Shown here piece by piece: positions 14,413 to 25,624 of a stretch of DNA of 64,000 bases. The notes beneath the pieces are model-generated. The model was not told the DNA's origin, did not search any database, and saw only the letters and a list, made by a program, of their open reading frames with translations. Position 1 is the stretch's first letter; every line of letters starts with the position of its first letter. Source of the DNA: Stereocaulon alpinum (lineage: Eukaryota; Ascomycota; Lecanoromycetes; Lecanorales; Stereocaulaceae); NCBI GenBank assembly GCA_018257865.1, contig JAEUBA010000082.1, positions 62,001-126,000 of the forward strand, read 5' to 3'. The translations under genes and the position numbers were made by a program.

Positions 14413-15604
14413 CCTGTATCATGGAAAGTGTTCTCAAAGTCTTCGTTGTAGCACTCCCTGAGCCCTGCCATTGAAGTCGTAGTTGACGAGACGAGGCCGC
14501 TTTCTGCGCAAGACTCGGATTTGCACAGCTCTTTAGCGAGTGGACGTGTTAATCGTTGCGTAGACCTAAGCCTGCAGCATTCTAGTGGTAACGATCGTGT
14601 TGTCACTATACTACAACATGACTGCATGTGATCGAGGAATAGATTTCGAGGGCCACGACGACTATCTCGGCCGAGGCGCAGGGTCCACGGCCTCGCAGCT
14701 TGCTCCACTTTTGAACGGAAGGCTCGCGCTTAAGAAAACATCCGCCTCCGCCTGAAATACTCCATGAATGTCGTTCACTCCAACATGATCTTTCAATGCG
14801 TGGCCAGGATAGGAAATTGTACACTTACAATTGCAGTCTAGAGATCTCTCATTGATTTGTGTCTAACGAACGGGTTTGGAAGTTATCTCATGAGACTGTT
14901 GTTCTACTGTGCTATCATCAGCTCTGTATTTTGGGGAGCGGATCTTTTTTTAGCCCGCACGGCTTGGTGTGAGGGGCCTTCAGTCCACAATCGATTACGA
15001 TACCTTAGGTACCGATGGGGACCACACCAGCCTAACAATCCCCCTAACTCCATGCCAGGTACCAAAGTCTGTCTTGCGTGCTTCCTTCATCCACATGAGT
15101 TTATCTTCAGAATTTAGAGTCTACAGATGCTGTCAAAGTTGTAGGTTGAAAGAATTGTAGGGTCATAACTTGCATTGCACATAACCCAAGCGATTTAAAC
15201 CCCTATCTAAAACGGAAGAGGTATTTGACATAGCGGAAAGGAAGTGAATGACAGCGCCGTTATCCGCCGTACCAGACGGAAAAACAGACAACAGCCTGAA
15301 ATAGTAATGATGCTGAGGATCGAGATATCCTAGACGCCCGCACAAATTTTCCAAGTGCAGGATATTAGGCTCTGACAGTTTCTGACAGGCGAAATTGTGG
15401 TGGTGTATGACGGGTATGACGACAAGCTTCTTCCACTCCATATCGTATTGGGGTATCTCCCCTAAAACACTGCTCCGGTTCCAATATGTACCATCTCCCA
15501 CGTAAAGTCGCTCACCAACGCCTGCTCGAATTGATTATTGAACACGGTCTGTTCAAGCCCAACGAATCGTGATTAGCATGAAATCGACCACGGACTTTTC
15601 TCGA
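14413..15604. other. intergenic, flippase promoter side and 3' side of the homeobox gene
   Basis: No supported gene. A 112-codon minus-strand frame (15163-15501, ATG start) lies just downstream of the homeobox gene. It has ordinary amino-acid composition (Leu/His/Tyr-rich, no low complexity) but no recognisable domain, and it could sit in a long 3' UTR. The segment 14413-14840 is the likely promoter and 5' UTR of the flippase gene. Confidence 0.5.
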
Positions 15605-17505
15605 TCAACACCCTGCCCTTTCTGGGCTCAGGCTGGAGTGGTCCATGTGGGTGAAGGTAACCATGTTGTGCATGTCCATCTCTTCCCCTGATGACTCCTC
15701 GATCCCGGTACCGAATTCTGCATCTTCCATAGGGTGTCCCGGTGAGTGCATCGGCAGGTTGAGGGTCTGCTTGGAGTACATTTCGCTCAGTGAGAATCCA
15801 TCGTCAGACATGACTGAGTGGTGATCTTGTGCGATGGAGAGATAGTCGGTAGACGGACTCCGATGCATGTTCGACAGCGGAGGGGATCCATCTGCAATGA
15901 CAGGATCGCCATGACTATAACTCGACAATGGCGAAACAGAAGGGTTGATTGTGTTTGGATGCTCTGTCATCGGTGAAAGAAAAGGTAGGCTGTATGACGG
16001 ATGGAAGGTGGTAGCAGGGATAGAATCCATATGTGTACCAGAAGAAAAGAAGGTTGGGCTTGCAAAATCTGATGGCGAGTTGGTAGTAGCTGCCGATAGA
16101 GGGTACTGTCTGTAGTCAAATCCATAGCCTGAGGTAGTATCTATCTTGAGGTTCTGGCCAAGAGGGCTAAGGTCGTTGTGGTGTTGAGGTATGGGAGCGT
16201 AGAGAGGTGCGTCAGTCATGTGTGTAGATGGACGTTGGATGTGGAATGATGGCATTGGTGGCATCATTGAGAAGTCAACAGCAATGGGGACGGACCGACT
16301 GCGAGTACGCTTGTGAGTTCGTGCTGGTGGTTGCATGCCGAAGCCATTTTCTTGGAACATGGCGAGATGAGGATGTGCCATTTGCTGTGTCGGCTGTGAT
16401 GAAGGTCGAGGAGGAGCGATCATGGGCGATACAGGAGCGGAAGCTGCCATTGTGTGCTGGGCAAACGGGCTGTGTCTGTTTTGGAAGGATTCCAAGGTTG
16501 TCAATCTTGCCAGCTGGCCACTGAGTACCTTTGGATGGCCGCCAAGATGATGTACCATGATCAATGACGCCTGTTGCTCCTCTGTGAAGTCCCCGCAGCT
16601 ATGGAAGCCCCCAGTGCCAGCAGAGTCCATATAGAAATTTGGTGGCTGGTTCAACTCTACCACCAACCCGCGAGGCCTCATTGGCATCCCATTGGGATCT
16701 TCGCAGGCATCACCAGCTTCTAATGAGATGTTCCTAATCGAAGAGAAGGGGTATTCAATCTTGTATCCGGCACCTTCGTTGTTGATGTAGTAGGTAAGGC
16801 AAGCTTTGTCCGGTGCATAGAAGACAACGAGATCCATGGCATTTTGACCCACACGACGCCAAGTGCCAATGCTCAGAGATTTGCAAGTAAAGTGATGGAT
16901 AACTGTAATCTATTGTCAGTGAAGTGGAAGAGGGTATTGCTGCGGAACTCAACACTAACCGATCTTGCCAGATGCGGAGGAGTCTGAGTTCATCATCATC
17001 GCGCCGCTGCCATATGGATGCATAAGCCCGGGCGAACGGCCTAAGAATGCTCCTCCAAGAGGTTTGCCTGATTCGATCGCTTGGTTGGCTAGATATGTGC
17101 GCATCGATTCCGGTATGGCATCGCAGTCTTCGCCGGTTTCTATGCTCTTCTTCGCAAGCAACTTTATTTTGGCGCGTCTATCAGATCATGATTAGCGTGG
17201 TCAATTCCTTTGGTTTCAAGTAGTCTCCACCTGTTCTGAAACCATATCTGAACAGACCTCTCGGTCATGCTAATGTCCTGAGCTATGCGCTCTCGAACTG
17301 TGGCCGTAGGTGTGGGGTTGTTGATGAATTCAGCTTCCAGCATTACCAGTTGATCTTGCGTAGCTCTTTGTCGCTTCTGGTTCTTCTGTTGTTGGGTAAG
17401 GGTGCTTTTGCGTGGTGGACGGCGTGAGGTGTTGTTGGGAGCCCCAACCGTAGCCGATACGGTGGGTGAAGGGGTGGAGGACGACATGACGGCGAGGTCA
17501 GACAA
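15605..17505 (-). CDS. homeobox transcription factor (Htf1/Hox2-like)
   Basis: Model: complement(join(15605..16902, 16960..17177, 17231..17505)), 1791 nt, 596 aa. Introns are 57 and 53 nt. The homeodomain spans about residues 35-97, from KRQRATQDQLVMLEAEF to the recognition helix VQIWFQNRRAKIK; the first intron falls inside the codon of the first Arg of NRR, so the unspliced frame reads wrongly as NRWRLLE. After the homeodomain comes a conserved fungal block (about residues 165-250) with DLVVFYAPDKACLTYYINNE and EYPFSSIRNISLE, as I recall for the Htf1/Hox2 family needed for conidium formation in Magnaporthe and Fusarium. The remaining 330 residues are Pro/Ser/His-rich and probably disordered. 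A nuclear DNA-binding regulator is certain; orthology to Htf1 rather than another fungal homeobox gene is inference. Starts at 17505 and 17487 are both possible. Confidence 0.85.
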
Positions 17506-19871
17506 TAATGCTTTCCTAATTTATCCTCCCAGTTTAGAAGTTCGAGGAGCAGATTGCCTGTTTTGTGATTTTGTAGCAACAAAGAGGTGATCGCGGGTGG
17601 GTGGTGGAAGCGCTTGGCTTCGACAGTCGCGTGTGAACAAGGAGGGTTGTGAATGAACGTAATGCTACAACGAGCAGTGTGAGGTGGCCGATAGTGCCTT
17701 GAGAACCTCAGTAAAAGATGCTGGACCAGAGCTGAGAAGTAGTGGTAATGGTCGAAGGTTGAAACGACGTGTGAGTGGTCAAGAGTCGTAAAGGGAAAAA
17801 AGTACAAAGACGAAGTCAGCCGAAGGAGTGTTATGGATCCGAAAGGAGTGGCGGAATCCGGAGGGCAGAAACAAAGCAGGAAAGAAAGGAACGTGGAGGC
17901 CGTCAAAGCTGACGACAGCGAGGTCGAAGCTCGATCGAATCGGAATTGTGATGGTGGTGGAGATGGGAAGAGAATGTAAGCAAAAGAGAGGGGAAGTGTT
18001 CGCCGCATACCCCTGACCAGCAGGAACGGTAGGTAGCGCAAGCTGCAAGGCTTAGGTCAGTTCCTGCACACGCCGACAGGGGCTCGAGGGGGCAACATAC
18101 GCGAGAAAGTTAGAATCTCAACAAGCGGCTTCACTCCTCGACTTTCCACTTCTCTTTCTTTCTCAGTATGATTTCGCATTGAAGCGCAATAATAGTCTCT
18201 TCGAACCTATACAACTACTACAAAGCTGTTTACGCCTACGATCATGCCCGAATTGCTGTCTGAGTGCGATACTGTTGCTTTCTATCCCAACTCACGCTAG
18301 TCCTCCAAGTGAGTCTCGTGACGCACCATTGGACACCACCTCCGATCGGTGCCAAGCATCGCAAGAGAGTCGACCAGTTGATAAAGATGGCTCAATGCAC
18401 ATCTTCTGCAGCAGCCCTTGATTGACGATCGACTACTTTACCAGCGGCGAGCTGGCCCTGCGTTGGTGGAGGCTGCCTTAATCCGCAGCAATTGTTTTAG
18501 ACGAGCATGCAACTAAATGCGCCGCTATGGCTAGATACATTCGTCCATTATCAAAGGTCCATGCCAAATCTGTAGGGCTTCTGGGTTTCTGCAACGTCCT
18601 AAACCTAGACTGCAGCACGTTTACCGCCGAAGATCTGACGGATTTCTGGACCAAGCTCGCAAAAGCCATGAGCATTGAGTTACCATACAACACTGTGCTA
18701 TAAATACGGTCGACAAAGTGGTCTAGGGCGCCTGATCAGATGACGCTTCCCTGTCTCCCGTCCCAAGCCTTTTGTGCCGTGCAGCTGAACTTCGAGTCGA
18801 CATCTAAGGTACCCCAACGGCCTCGTACCGTTCATGTGATTCGTACCTCTGCTGCAGGGGCTTTTCAGGAACAGGTATAGCGCGGGTTTAGTGCGTTCGG
18901 GATTGTTTCAGGATTGGGAAGCGCCCCGATGGTTCTTCATACGCTCACCCAAGATAGATCAACCTCACAAAGAATCATCAACACTCTTGCGCACGCCGGC
19001 GCGAAATTATACGGTGATTTAAATCATGCGTCGTGCTCGACGTATCTTTGTGTCACGATGGAGGGAATTAGCTCATGTACGGTCCTTTTGCAAGCAAGTC
19101 TAAAAAATCCAAAGTGCAAGTCGTGCCGCTTGCGCACATGTTAGTGCTCGAAGCATTGCCACTGATGCGTGTGGCTTCGTGTGAACATCGATCTGGATCA
19201 TAACCGCATTTTAAGGCCACCAACGCAAAACGTCCGTGGCATTTCGAGGCTGGGCGTAAGCAATTGCTCGTACTTCTGGTCTGATCGATAGTCACTCGTT
19301 TTACCGTATACCTCACCGCCGAAATCGGCGTCATTAGGATATGTTGATGCTTACATCAGATATCATGCAAGTCTGAAACGTCCAGCTCCAGAGACTGATG
19401 ACCAGCAAAATCGAATTGCTTGAGAAGTCATTGGAGAACAGCAAAGACAAACCGCTAATATGGCACACCATATTGAAGGTCCTGCTGCATTGGGGATCGT
19501 GGGTCCGTATATGGTCAAGTAGAGCTGGACGTAAGGGAGATCTCACATGGTAGGAGCACAATTTTCGGCGCTTCTGGCTCCACTGGACCAAAAGTTCCAA
19601 GACTGTCCGATTCTACGTACTAGTGCAAGAAGGGCATCGTTTTCTGCCCGTTAGCAGCAACGATTGCGAGATCGAACGGCCAAAAGCTCGAGAAATCTCA
19701 AAGACTTGAGTTGGTCAATAATTGATTGTCGATGCGACAACGATAATCAGTCTCCTGAGTTGGCCAGCTTCGAGGCCGTCAGGGAGAAGTAGGCATGCTG
19801 CTGGGAGGCATCCCCTGGCGATGATTCGGACTGCCATTGGCTCTGGGGTGCGGTAGCATGCTCCTTTTAAT
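17506..19871. other. long upstream region of the homeobox gene
   Basis: No gene is supported over 2.4 kb. From 17506 to about 18100 the transcribed (minus) strand is strongly pyrimidine-rich, which suits a long 5' UTR or promoter and creates spurious open frames (for example 232 codons at 17343-18041, overlapping the real first exon). From 18100 to 19870 only short frames occur on either strand. Long upstream regions are common for fungal developmental regulators. Confidence 0.5.
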
Positions 19872-20721
19872 CTATTTGGCAGTATCATCCTTGGATGGCC
19901 TCACTTCGGTACTCCCTTTTTTGGCTTCCTTCTGTTCAATCGCGGGAGCTAGAATACCGTATCTTTTCAATCTACTTGGCAATCCTTTCTCCACACGTGA
20001 CAACTGTTTACTCATCAGTAACGCGAGTTGCACAGGGACCGCCAAACTTACAAAGCCATCGTTTTTCACAACCCCGTCTTTGATCCAAATTGACCACGCC
20101 CCCATCATGTTCGCCATCATGACGTCGGTGAACAGTCTGTCTCCAATCACAGCAACCTGAGCCGGATGGGTCACCTCAATCGGCTTGATGGTACGCAGGT
20201 GGTTGTAGACATCAATGGCGCAACCAGGCTTCTTGGTTGAGTGTCTGAAGACTTTGACACCTGTGACCTGCTCTAGAAGATCCGCTTCTTTCCCATCAGG
20301 ATCCTCACTACTGCCAGCCGAGTTGCTGACAATCAGGAGACGTGGACCTGAGAAAGCATTGCGGATTTCCTCAAAGAGATGCTGTTCCCATTAGCACAGC
20401 GCTGCTTGACAAATATACCTATGGTCGGGATTTCGAGAACCAGGGCATTATCCCTCAGGTTTGAAACAGAGTCTTCTCAAACCTAGCAAGTTTACATACC
20501 TTATATGGCTTATGAATCTCATTCTCGTGCGGTTTAGCAAAGCAATTATCTTTATCAAGAATAACAGCTTGAATGTTAGGAGTTTTGTTCCCGTTCGCCG
20601 TATGTAGAACTGCCGGCAAACCTACGGACAGGCCTTCAAAAGTAGATATCGTAGCGTGAGGTACACATAAGGAAGGCTTGACTAAAAGCTTCGAGATGTT
20701 CAGTGTTGCTGAAAGGTTCAT
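19872..20721 (-). CDS. GEP4: mitochondrial phosphatidylglycerophosphatase, HAD family (Gep4)
   Basis: Model: complement(join(19872..20381, 20500..20721)), 732 nt, 243 aa. The 118-nt intron has donor GTATGT, branch point TGCTAAT and acceptor AACAG; smaller internal splices bring in stop codons, so one long intron is preferred. The N-terminus MNLSATLNISKLL and the following PSLCVPHATISTF are typical of fungal Gep4. HAD motif I is AVILDKDNCFA (nucleophile Asp and the +2 Asp). Motif II is RLLIVSNSAG, and the C-terminal GDRLFTDVMMANMMG supplies the metal-binding acidic residues. Gep4 removes the phosphate of phosphatidylglycerophosphate in the mitochondrial matrix, the step before cardiolipin. It is divergent from SmD3 with 245 bp between start codons, so the two share a promoter region. 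Confidence 0.92.
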
Positions 20722-20966
20722 TGGGCTATGCGATCATAAGTAAGTAGAAGATGCCATGAATTGGAAAGATAAACTAGTTGTATTCAGGGCAGGGACTTAC
20801 CGTAGGTGATGAGAGCGTGGCGCCAAGAACATTAATATATCAGCCCTATCAAATCGCCAGAAGCAAATCACAATATCGAGCTCAAGCCTTGCTGCTCCCA
20901 AACTCTACGCTTTGCTCTTGTCCTACTCCCGTCACCGGTCAAGCCACTGCGACCCTTGCCGTCACA
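20722..20966. promoter_or_regulatory. shared divergent promoter of GEP4 and SMD3
   Basis: The 245 bp between the two start codons must hold both promoters. No clear TATA box or named activator site stands out. Confidence 0.55.
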
Positions 20967-21456
20967 ATGACGAGCACAATAGGAATACCGATTAAGCTCC
21001 TGAACGAGGCGCAGGTACAATTCCTCCAAATCTCATATCCACAGAGCCATGAATACAAGCTAACAGCTCCATGCTAGAACCATATCATAACCCTCGAAAT
21101 AACATCAGGCCAGACCTATCGCGGCAAGCTCATCGAAGGTACCCTCCTCCCCCTTCCCCTCCCTTAACCTCCAGCTCCTCTCAGTCTTCGGTACTAAGAT
21201 CCCTCCTCACTTAGCCGAAGACAACATGAACGTCCAACTCAAAGACATAACTGTTACAGCGCGCGACGGGCGCGTGAGTCATTTGGATCAGGTCTACATA
21301 CGGGGAAGTCATGTGCGCTTCTTCATCGTGCCGGACATGCTACGGAATGCGCCTATGTTCAGATCAAGAGGTACGAGAGGGAGAGGTGTGGGTTTGGCTA
21401 GGGGGAGGGCGACGGTCAATAGGGCGAGAGGACAGAGGGGACCGAGGGGTGGATGA
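20967..21456 (+). CDS. SMD3: small nuclear ribonucleoprotein SmD3
   Basis: Model: join(20967..21014, 21078..21138, 21215..21456), 351 nt, 116 aa. Introns are 63 and 76 nt. The Sm fold is complete: GIPIKLLNEAQ (helix), HIITLEITSGQTYRGKLIE (Sm1) and AEDNMNVQLKDITVTARDGR, then VYIRGSHVRFFIVPDMLRNAPMF (Sm2, with the RG-S signature). The C-terminus is an RG-rich tail (RGRGVGLARGRA, RGQRGPRGG), the usual substrate for arginine methylation. SmD3 is one of the seven Sm ring proteins that bind U1, U2, U4 and U5 snRNAs in the spliceosome. Two introns in 490 bp put this splicing factor under the control of splicing itself. Confidence 0.95.
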
Positions 21457-21658
21457 GTGTTCGATGTGCTTGAGTGCGTGTGGGATACCCAAAAGCGTAG
21501 CGTGGCATGGCAAATCAAAGTGCCTTAAAGAAGTCGAAGTATTGGGCGGATATTTTGACAAAGCCTCGGGATGGTCAAGAGGATATGGCATCTGTTTTCA
21601 AAGAGGACATTGCACCAATAGCATGAGCCAAAAAGCCATGCATCATGAATCACTAAAT

Positions 21659-22751
21659 CTATAAGGTCTTCATAACATCCCTTACAGCCTTCGCCGCGAA
21701 CTTCTTCCTCTCAGCCTCAGGAATGTCAGCACCCATATCCTTAATCGCCTGCATCTTCAACATCATGTTCTCCAGCTCTTGGACTTCCTCATCCCCACCA
21801 TCACCTTCAGCAGCCCCCAGGCCTTCTTCCCCATGCACAGCCATTTTCAACCCCATCATTTCCCTCTCCATCTGCGCCGCCTCAGCCCCAAACCCATCTT
21901 CCAGTCCCAATTCATCCTCTGTCAGATCCCCATCTACTTCTCCATCGCCAGAATCCCACTCATTGGCTTCAAGCGCTTCAAGGAGGCGCGAGATACCTGT
22001 CTTTTCTACCATACCATCACAATCAGCACTGAGTCTGGTCACCGTAGAGATTGATACGAGGGAAGTATAATACACTCACCACCAAACTCATTCCTTCCCA
22101 CCTCCTTCTTCCCCCCCTCCTCCCCACCAACCTCCCCATCAATCCACTCCCACCCCCCACACTCCCTACAAAAATCCTCCCACTTCTCGCTCTCCATCGC
22201 CAGGCTCGGACTAAGACTCTGCTGCATGCCTATCGCCAACAGTAACGGCTCGCTAATCGAGTACGATGAACTGGTATGGTATTCAATCACTTCGTGAACC
22301 GTATTCAATAGCGCGCTTATAATATCCTGTAATCGCCCACATCAGTGCTAGCCTTCAATACCGTAGATGGGTGAAGTGCGTACAAGATCATCCTTAACTC
22401 CAGGTTTCTTAAAGCACACCACCCATGCGCCCACCGCTTGTATGACTTCTCCTGCTTCGGCGTTGCTCCATTCCTCTTTCCAGGACGATATTTTTGGGGT
22501 TGTGAAGGGAGCATCGTCGCGCCATATGGGGATTGAGGCGTTGTAGTACGGGGTGCGGATATCGTGGTGGGATGTATCTGAGGGTTAGAGCGTTAGCGGC
22601 GGACGATGAGTGTGAGGTGTAGATCTAAAGGTCTGTGCGGGAGAAGAGTAGATGTCGGAAAGGGTTTCATGCCTTTGAGACAAGTTGGATAAGGTGTGTC
22701 GGGCGTGGAGAGGAGGAGCATGCGGAGCGGAGAGGAGATAGTGGGGGGCAT
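21659..22751 (-). CDS. IRC6: Irc6/p34 (alpha- and gamma-adaptin-binding) family protein
   Basis: Model: complement(join(21659..22005, 22080..22326, 22384..22577, 22673..22751)), 867 nt, 288 aa in frame. Evidence is the order of family blocks: MPPTISSPLRMLLLSTPDTP (small-GTPase-like first strand), YYNASIPIWRDD, AGEVIQAVGAWVVCFKKPG, VHEVIEYHTSSS, LLLAIGMQQSLSPS, a C-terminal RLLEALEANEW and a charged helical tail ending in VRDVMKTL. The family binds clathrin adaptor complexes and helps their assembly; yeast Irc6 works in clathrin-coated vesicle traffic. The last three exons join with normal GT...AG introns (57 and 74 nt). The first join is unusual: the only in-frame solution I found is a GC...AG intron (22578..22672); otherwise the first exon has a different start or a 1-nt error. 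Exon 1 is therefore provisional. Confidence 0.72.
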
Positions 22752-23014
22752 GATGGCGGGGTGATAGAGAGTGCTATAGGAGTAGTAGCGGCATGTACAT
22801 CGTGGGACATTCAATGTGCAATGATGATGCTCGTAGACGCTATGCGTGCATTACTCTAAGTGTATCTAGATGCTTGTGCCCAGGCTGTGGAATAGAGTAA
22901 AGATATACAAGAGAAGCCGCGTCCGAAAAATGGCCTAATGCTGAATGTCCGTCGAATACAACGCCGTCCAGCCATTTCCTTAGCATACATTTGCACATCA
23001 CCGACTGGATCAGA

Positions 23015-24857
23015 TCAAGAATCTGAAGAGGCATTGTCTGTGCTATCTGACAGACTGCTGCCCATTCGGTGTCCCACTATCCTTCCTGCGCTTCCATCAA
23101 ACACAAAAGGTCCAGCGTTATTCGTGGGCGTCATTGGTCCATCGTGAAGTAACATGTCTGTCTGGGTAGGCGTTCGCAATGCGGTTTCATCAATATCGTC
23201 CCCCATCAGGGGTCTAGTGGGCGTGATAGGCCGTAGGTATTGCCCAGGACCAGAAGCTGTCCTTGTGGCCGACTGCTCTGTAATCGGTGGGAAGCTTGGC
23301 TCTATGCGTCGGGCTCCTCGACGTGTCAGAAGACCTGGAGATGGGGTTGACTCGCTGTTGGGATCCAACGAGGTTATCATTGCTGGTGCTAAATGAGGAT
23401 TATTGTTGACTGTCAGGCTTCTCATTGTTGCATTGGACAAGGCTTCATCAACGCCATCGATCGAAAAGTCGTTGTTTTCTGGCATGATGCCGTTGGCCTG
23501 CCTGGTATCATCAACGTCCGGATTTGAGCCAGTATCATTCTCGTCTTCCCAGTTGCCACCATCTATGTCATCGACATCGGCTTCGAGATCTGTTACTGCC
23601 CGACAATTTGGACATAGAAATTGCGGGTAGGATTTGTCATTGACGAGTATTGGACGTATACACTTGTAGTGCCAGACATGGGAGCAGGGAGCGACGAAGA
23701 GCGATTGACAAGGCTTTACGACTATCAATTGGAGGCCATGGGGTGGACGTGGGAATGACTTGTACTTACAGCTATAGACATCAGACATATTGAACACTCC
23801 GATGAATGTGTAGATGTTGCATCCGAATCTTTCTTGCTTGGTTTGCCAAGATCGCGCAGCCGCTTATGAGTCGTAACACTACAGAAACGTCAGTAAGAGA
23901 CCACCAGTCAGTCGTAGTATTCATTGCTTACTTGTAGTTGTTGAGAGTCTTCTGCCATCCTCTATTGCACTCCACCCTTATCTTGACGCACCTAAATATC
24001 ATTTCTTCTCCTCCTCTGAAATCAATGCCAAGCTGCACCACGTCACCATCATGGACTGGAAATGGTTTTGACTCGACGCTTGGTTGGCTGAGTCGTATGT
24101 GATTGAGAAAGGTGCCAGAAGAGCTCTTCACGTCCTTGATATACCATTGCCCCTGGGAGCACCAGAACTCGCAATGTCTCCGGCTGACGACCTTGGACTT
24201 GAACCCCACCGGGGCAGATGAGGGCATATTTGGCGGTGGATTTGGGTTGGTATCGCGTTCTGAATATCGACCAACACGAATAATACAGTCTTCATGAGGT
24301 AAAGTCCGAGCTGTAGCCGGGAATGCTAACGAAGGCCTATTCGATCGAGGATCCTGGTGTTGTATGAATCTGATTGTAGGCATCTGATCTGACGGAAGGC
24401 CAATGAGGCTGGAGGAGGTGTCCGATGGCTTTCGTACTGCATTCACACCGTTAGGTGTACTTCCAGACCTATTCCTCGCCATCGTCATGGAGGCCCCGCT
24501 ACGAGCCAGGTCTGGCGGCGACGGTAGAAGATCTGACTCTAGTCTGGTAAGGTATGCTTGTTGCTCAGCTTCGGTGGGGCTATGTGCGTTGGGGGAGGCT
24601 GTTGTGTTTCCGAGGTGTTGTAAGGAAGGGTCGAAGGAAGGACTAGCTGGAGTGTTAACGGAGCGAATGGGACCGCCCGTATCAGGGGTCGATTGAGTGC
24701 TCAAGGGCGCAGGAGACTGAGAGGACGAGTGGGTGTGGCTTCGGAGGTAGCTAAACCCTCGAAGCCTTGGGCGTGGGATTTTGTTCGAGGATGCGGGGTT
24801 GCTGCTTGCTGCAGGTGTACTCGCCAGTGATAATGTGAGAGGCATTAATGTCTGCAA
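23015..24857 (-). CDS. DMA1: FHA-RING E3 ubiquitin ligase, Dma1/Chfr type
   Basis: Model: complement(join(23015..23713, 23770..23878, 23932..24857)), 1734 nt, 577 aa. Introns are 56 and 53 nt. After a Ser/Pro-rich N-terminus of about 160 residues comes an FHA domain (about 165-300) with the phosphothreonine-pocket motifs IRVGRYS, SRRHCEFW and SSGTFLN. A RING-H2 finger follows at about 335-390: CSICLMSIA, PCSHVWHYKC, FLCPNCRAV; the second intron splits the finger between its first Cys pair and the His. The C-terminal 180 residues are acidic and disordered. Dma1-type ligases read phosphothreonine on their targets and hold septation or mitotic exit in check until the spindle is ready. The domain order is diagnostic; the fungal target is not visible here. 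Confidence 0.93.
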
Positions 24858-25624
24858 GAATAAGCGCTGTTGACATCAACACGCCAGATTTGCAAGTCGA
24901 ACAGCATTCGGCAGATTGTCAAACGAGTTTTTGAGGAAGTGACAGATCTTGTGTCAACATAAGGTAGACGGTCGTATCCACTGCTTTCGATATTTGACGC
25001 TAGCCTAGTCTGGCCTTATCAAACGGCACAGCAATTATTGGAACACTTTGGCTTCCTTGCCCCAGCTTTACCAGTCAGCCTCCAACTCCCAACTTCTGGT
25101 ATACATAGGCCCATTGACGGTCTTCGTTTTTGATGACCCCTCTCGACATTGTGGGGGCGAAGGAAAGCGGGGCTGGTGCCTTGCAGGATCTTGATGAAGG
25201 ATTCTGCCCGTTCAATCTCCATGGCTACAGCAGCCCAAGTCACCCTTACCCTTCAAAACTTTGCCTTCCCTTTGTGTGTATTGACTCATGTCCTCTGCAA
25301 CGTTCACAGCGAAGGAATCACACTTTTCTCCTCGACTGGTGAGAGACCAACACTTTTGTTGCTCATTCGTTCCAATAGTCAGCGACGTTTCGAATTACTC
25401 TCGATAGCGAAGAAGCATTATTACAGCATGTTGCACTACGATCTAACGCCTCCTCTGTCTAATACTGGTAAGGAACAATAGACCACTAGCCAGCCGACTT
25501 GTCCGCATTCAAGCCTTGGCTATACAAGTTGGATATTCATGCGTTCTTGAGCCATTTCACTTGAAAGTTCTGTCATTTAATTAAAGGATACTTCAGAGCG
25601 AGGACAGTTCGAGAGGCACTCCAA
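24858..25624. other. intergenic between DMA1 and the broken F-box gene
   Basis: No supported gene. Overlapping short frames of 60-110 codons occur on both strands (longest plus 25149-25481) without domain or splice support. Confidence 0.5.

Noticed and set aside
17343..18041. 232-codon minus-strand frame rich in Ser, Pro, Leu and His
   Set aside because: It overlaps the first homeobox exon in another frame and arises from a pyrimidine-rich leader; composition is low complexity and no domain is present.
20382..20499. Two short introns with a mini-exon in GEP4
   Set aside because: Every mini-exon choice brings an in-frame stop; a single 118-nt intron gives the conserved HKPYK-HLFEEIRNAFSG join.
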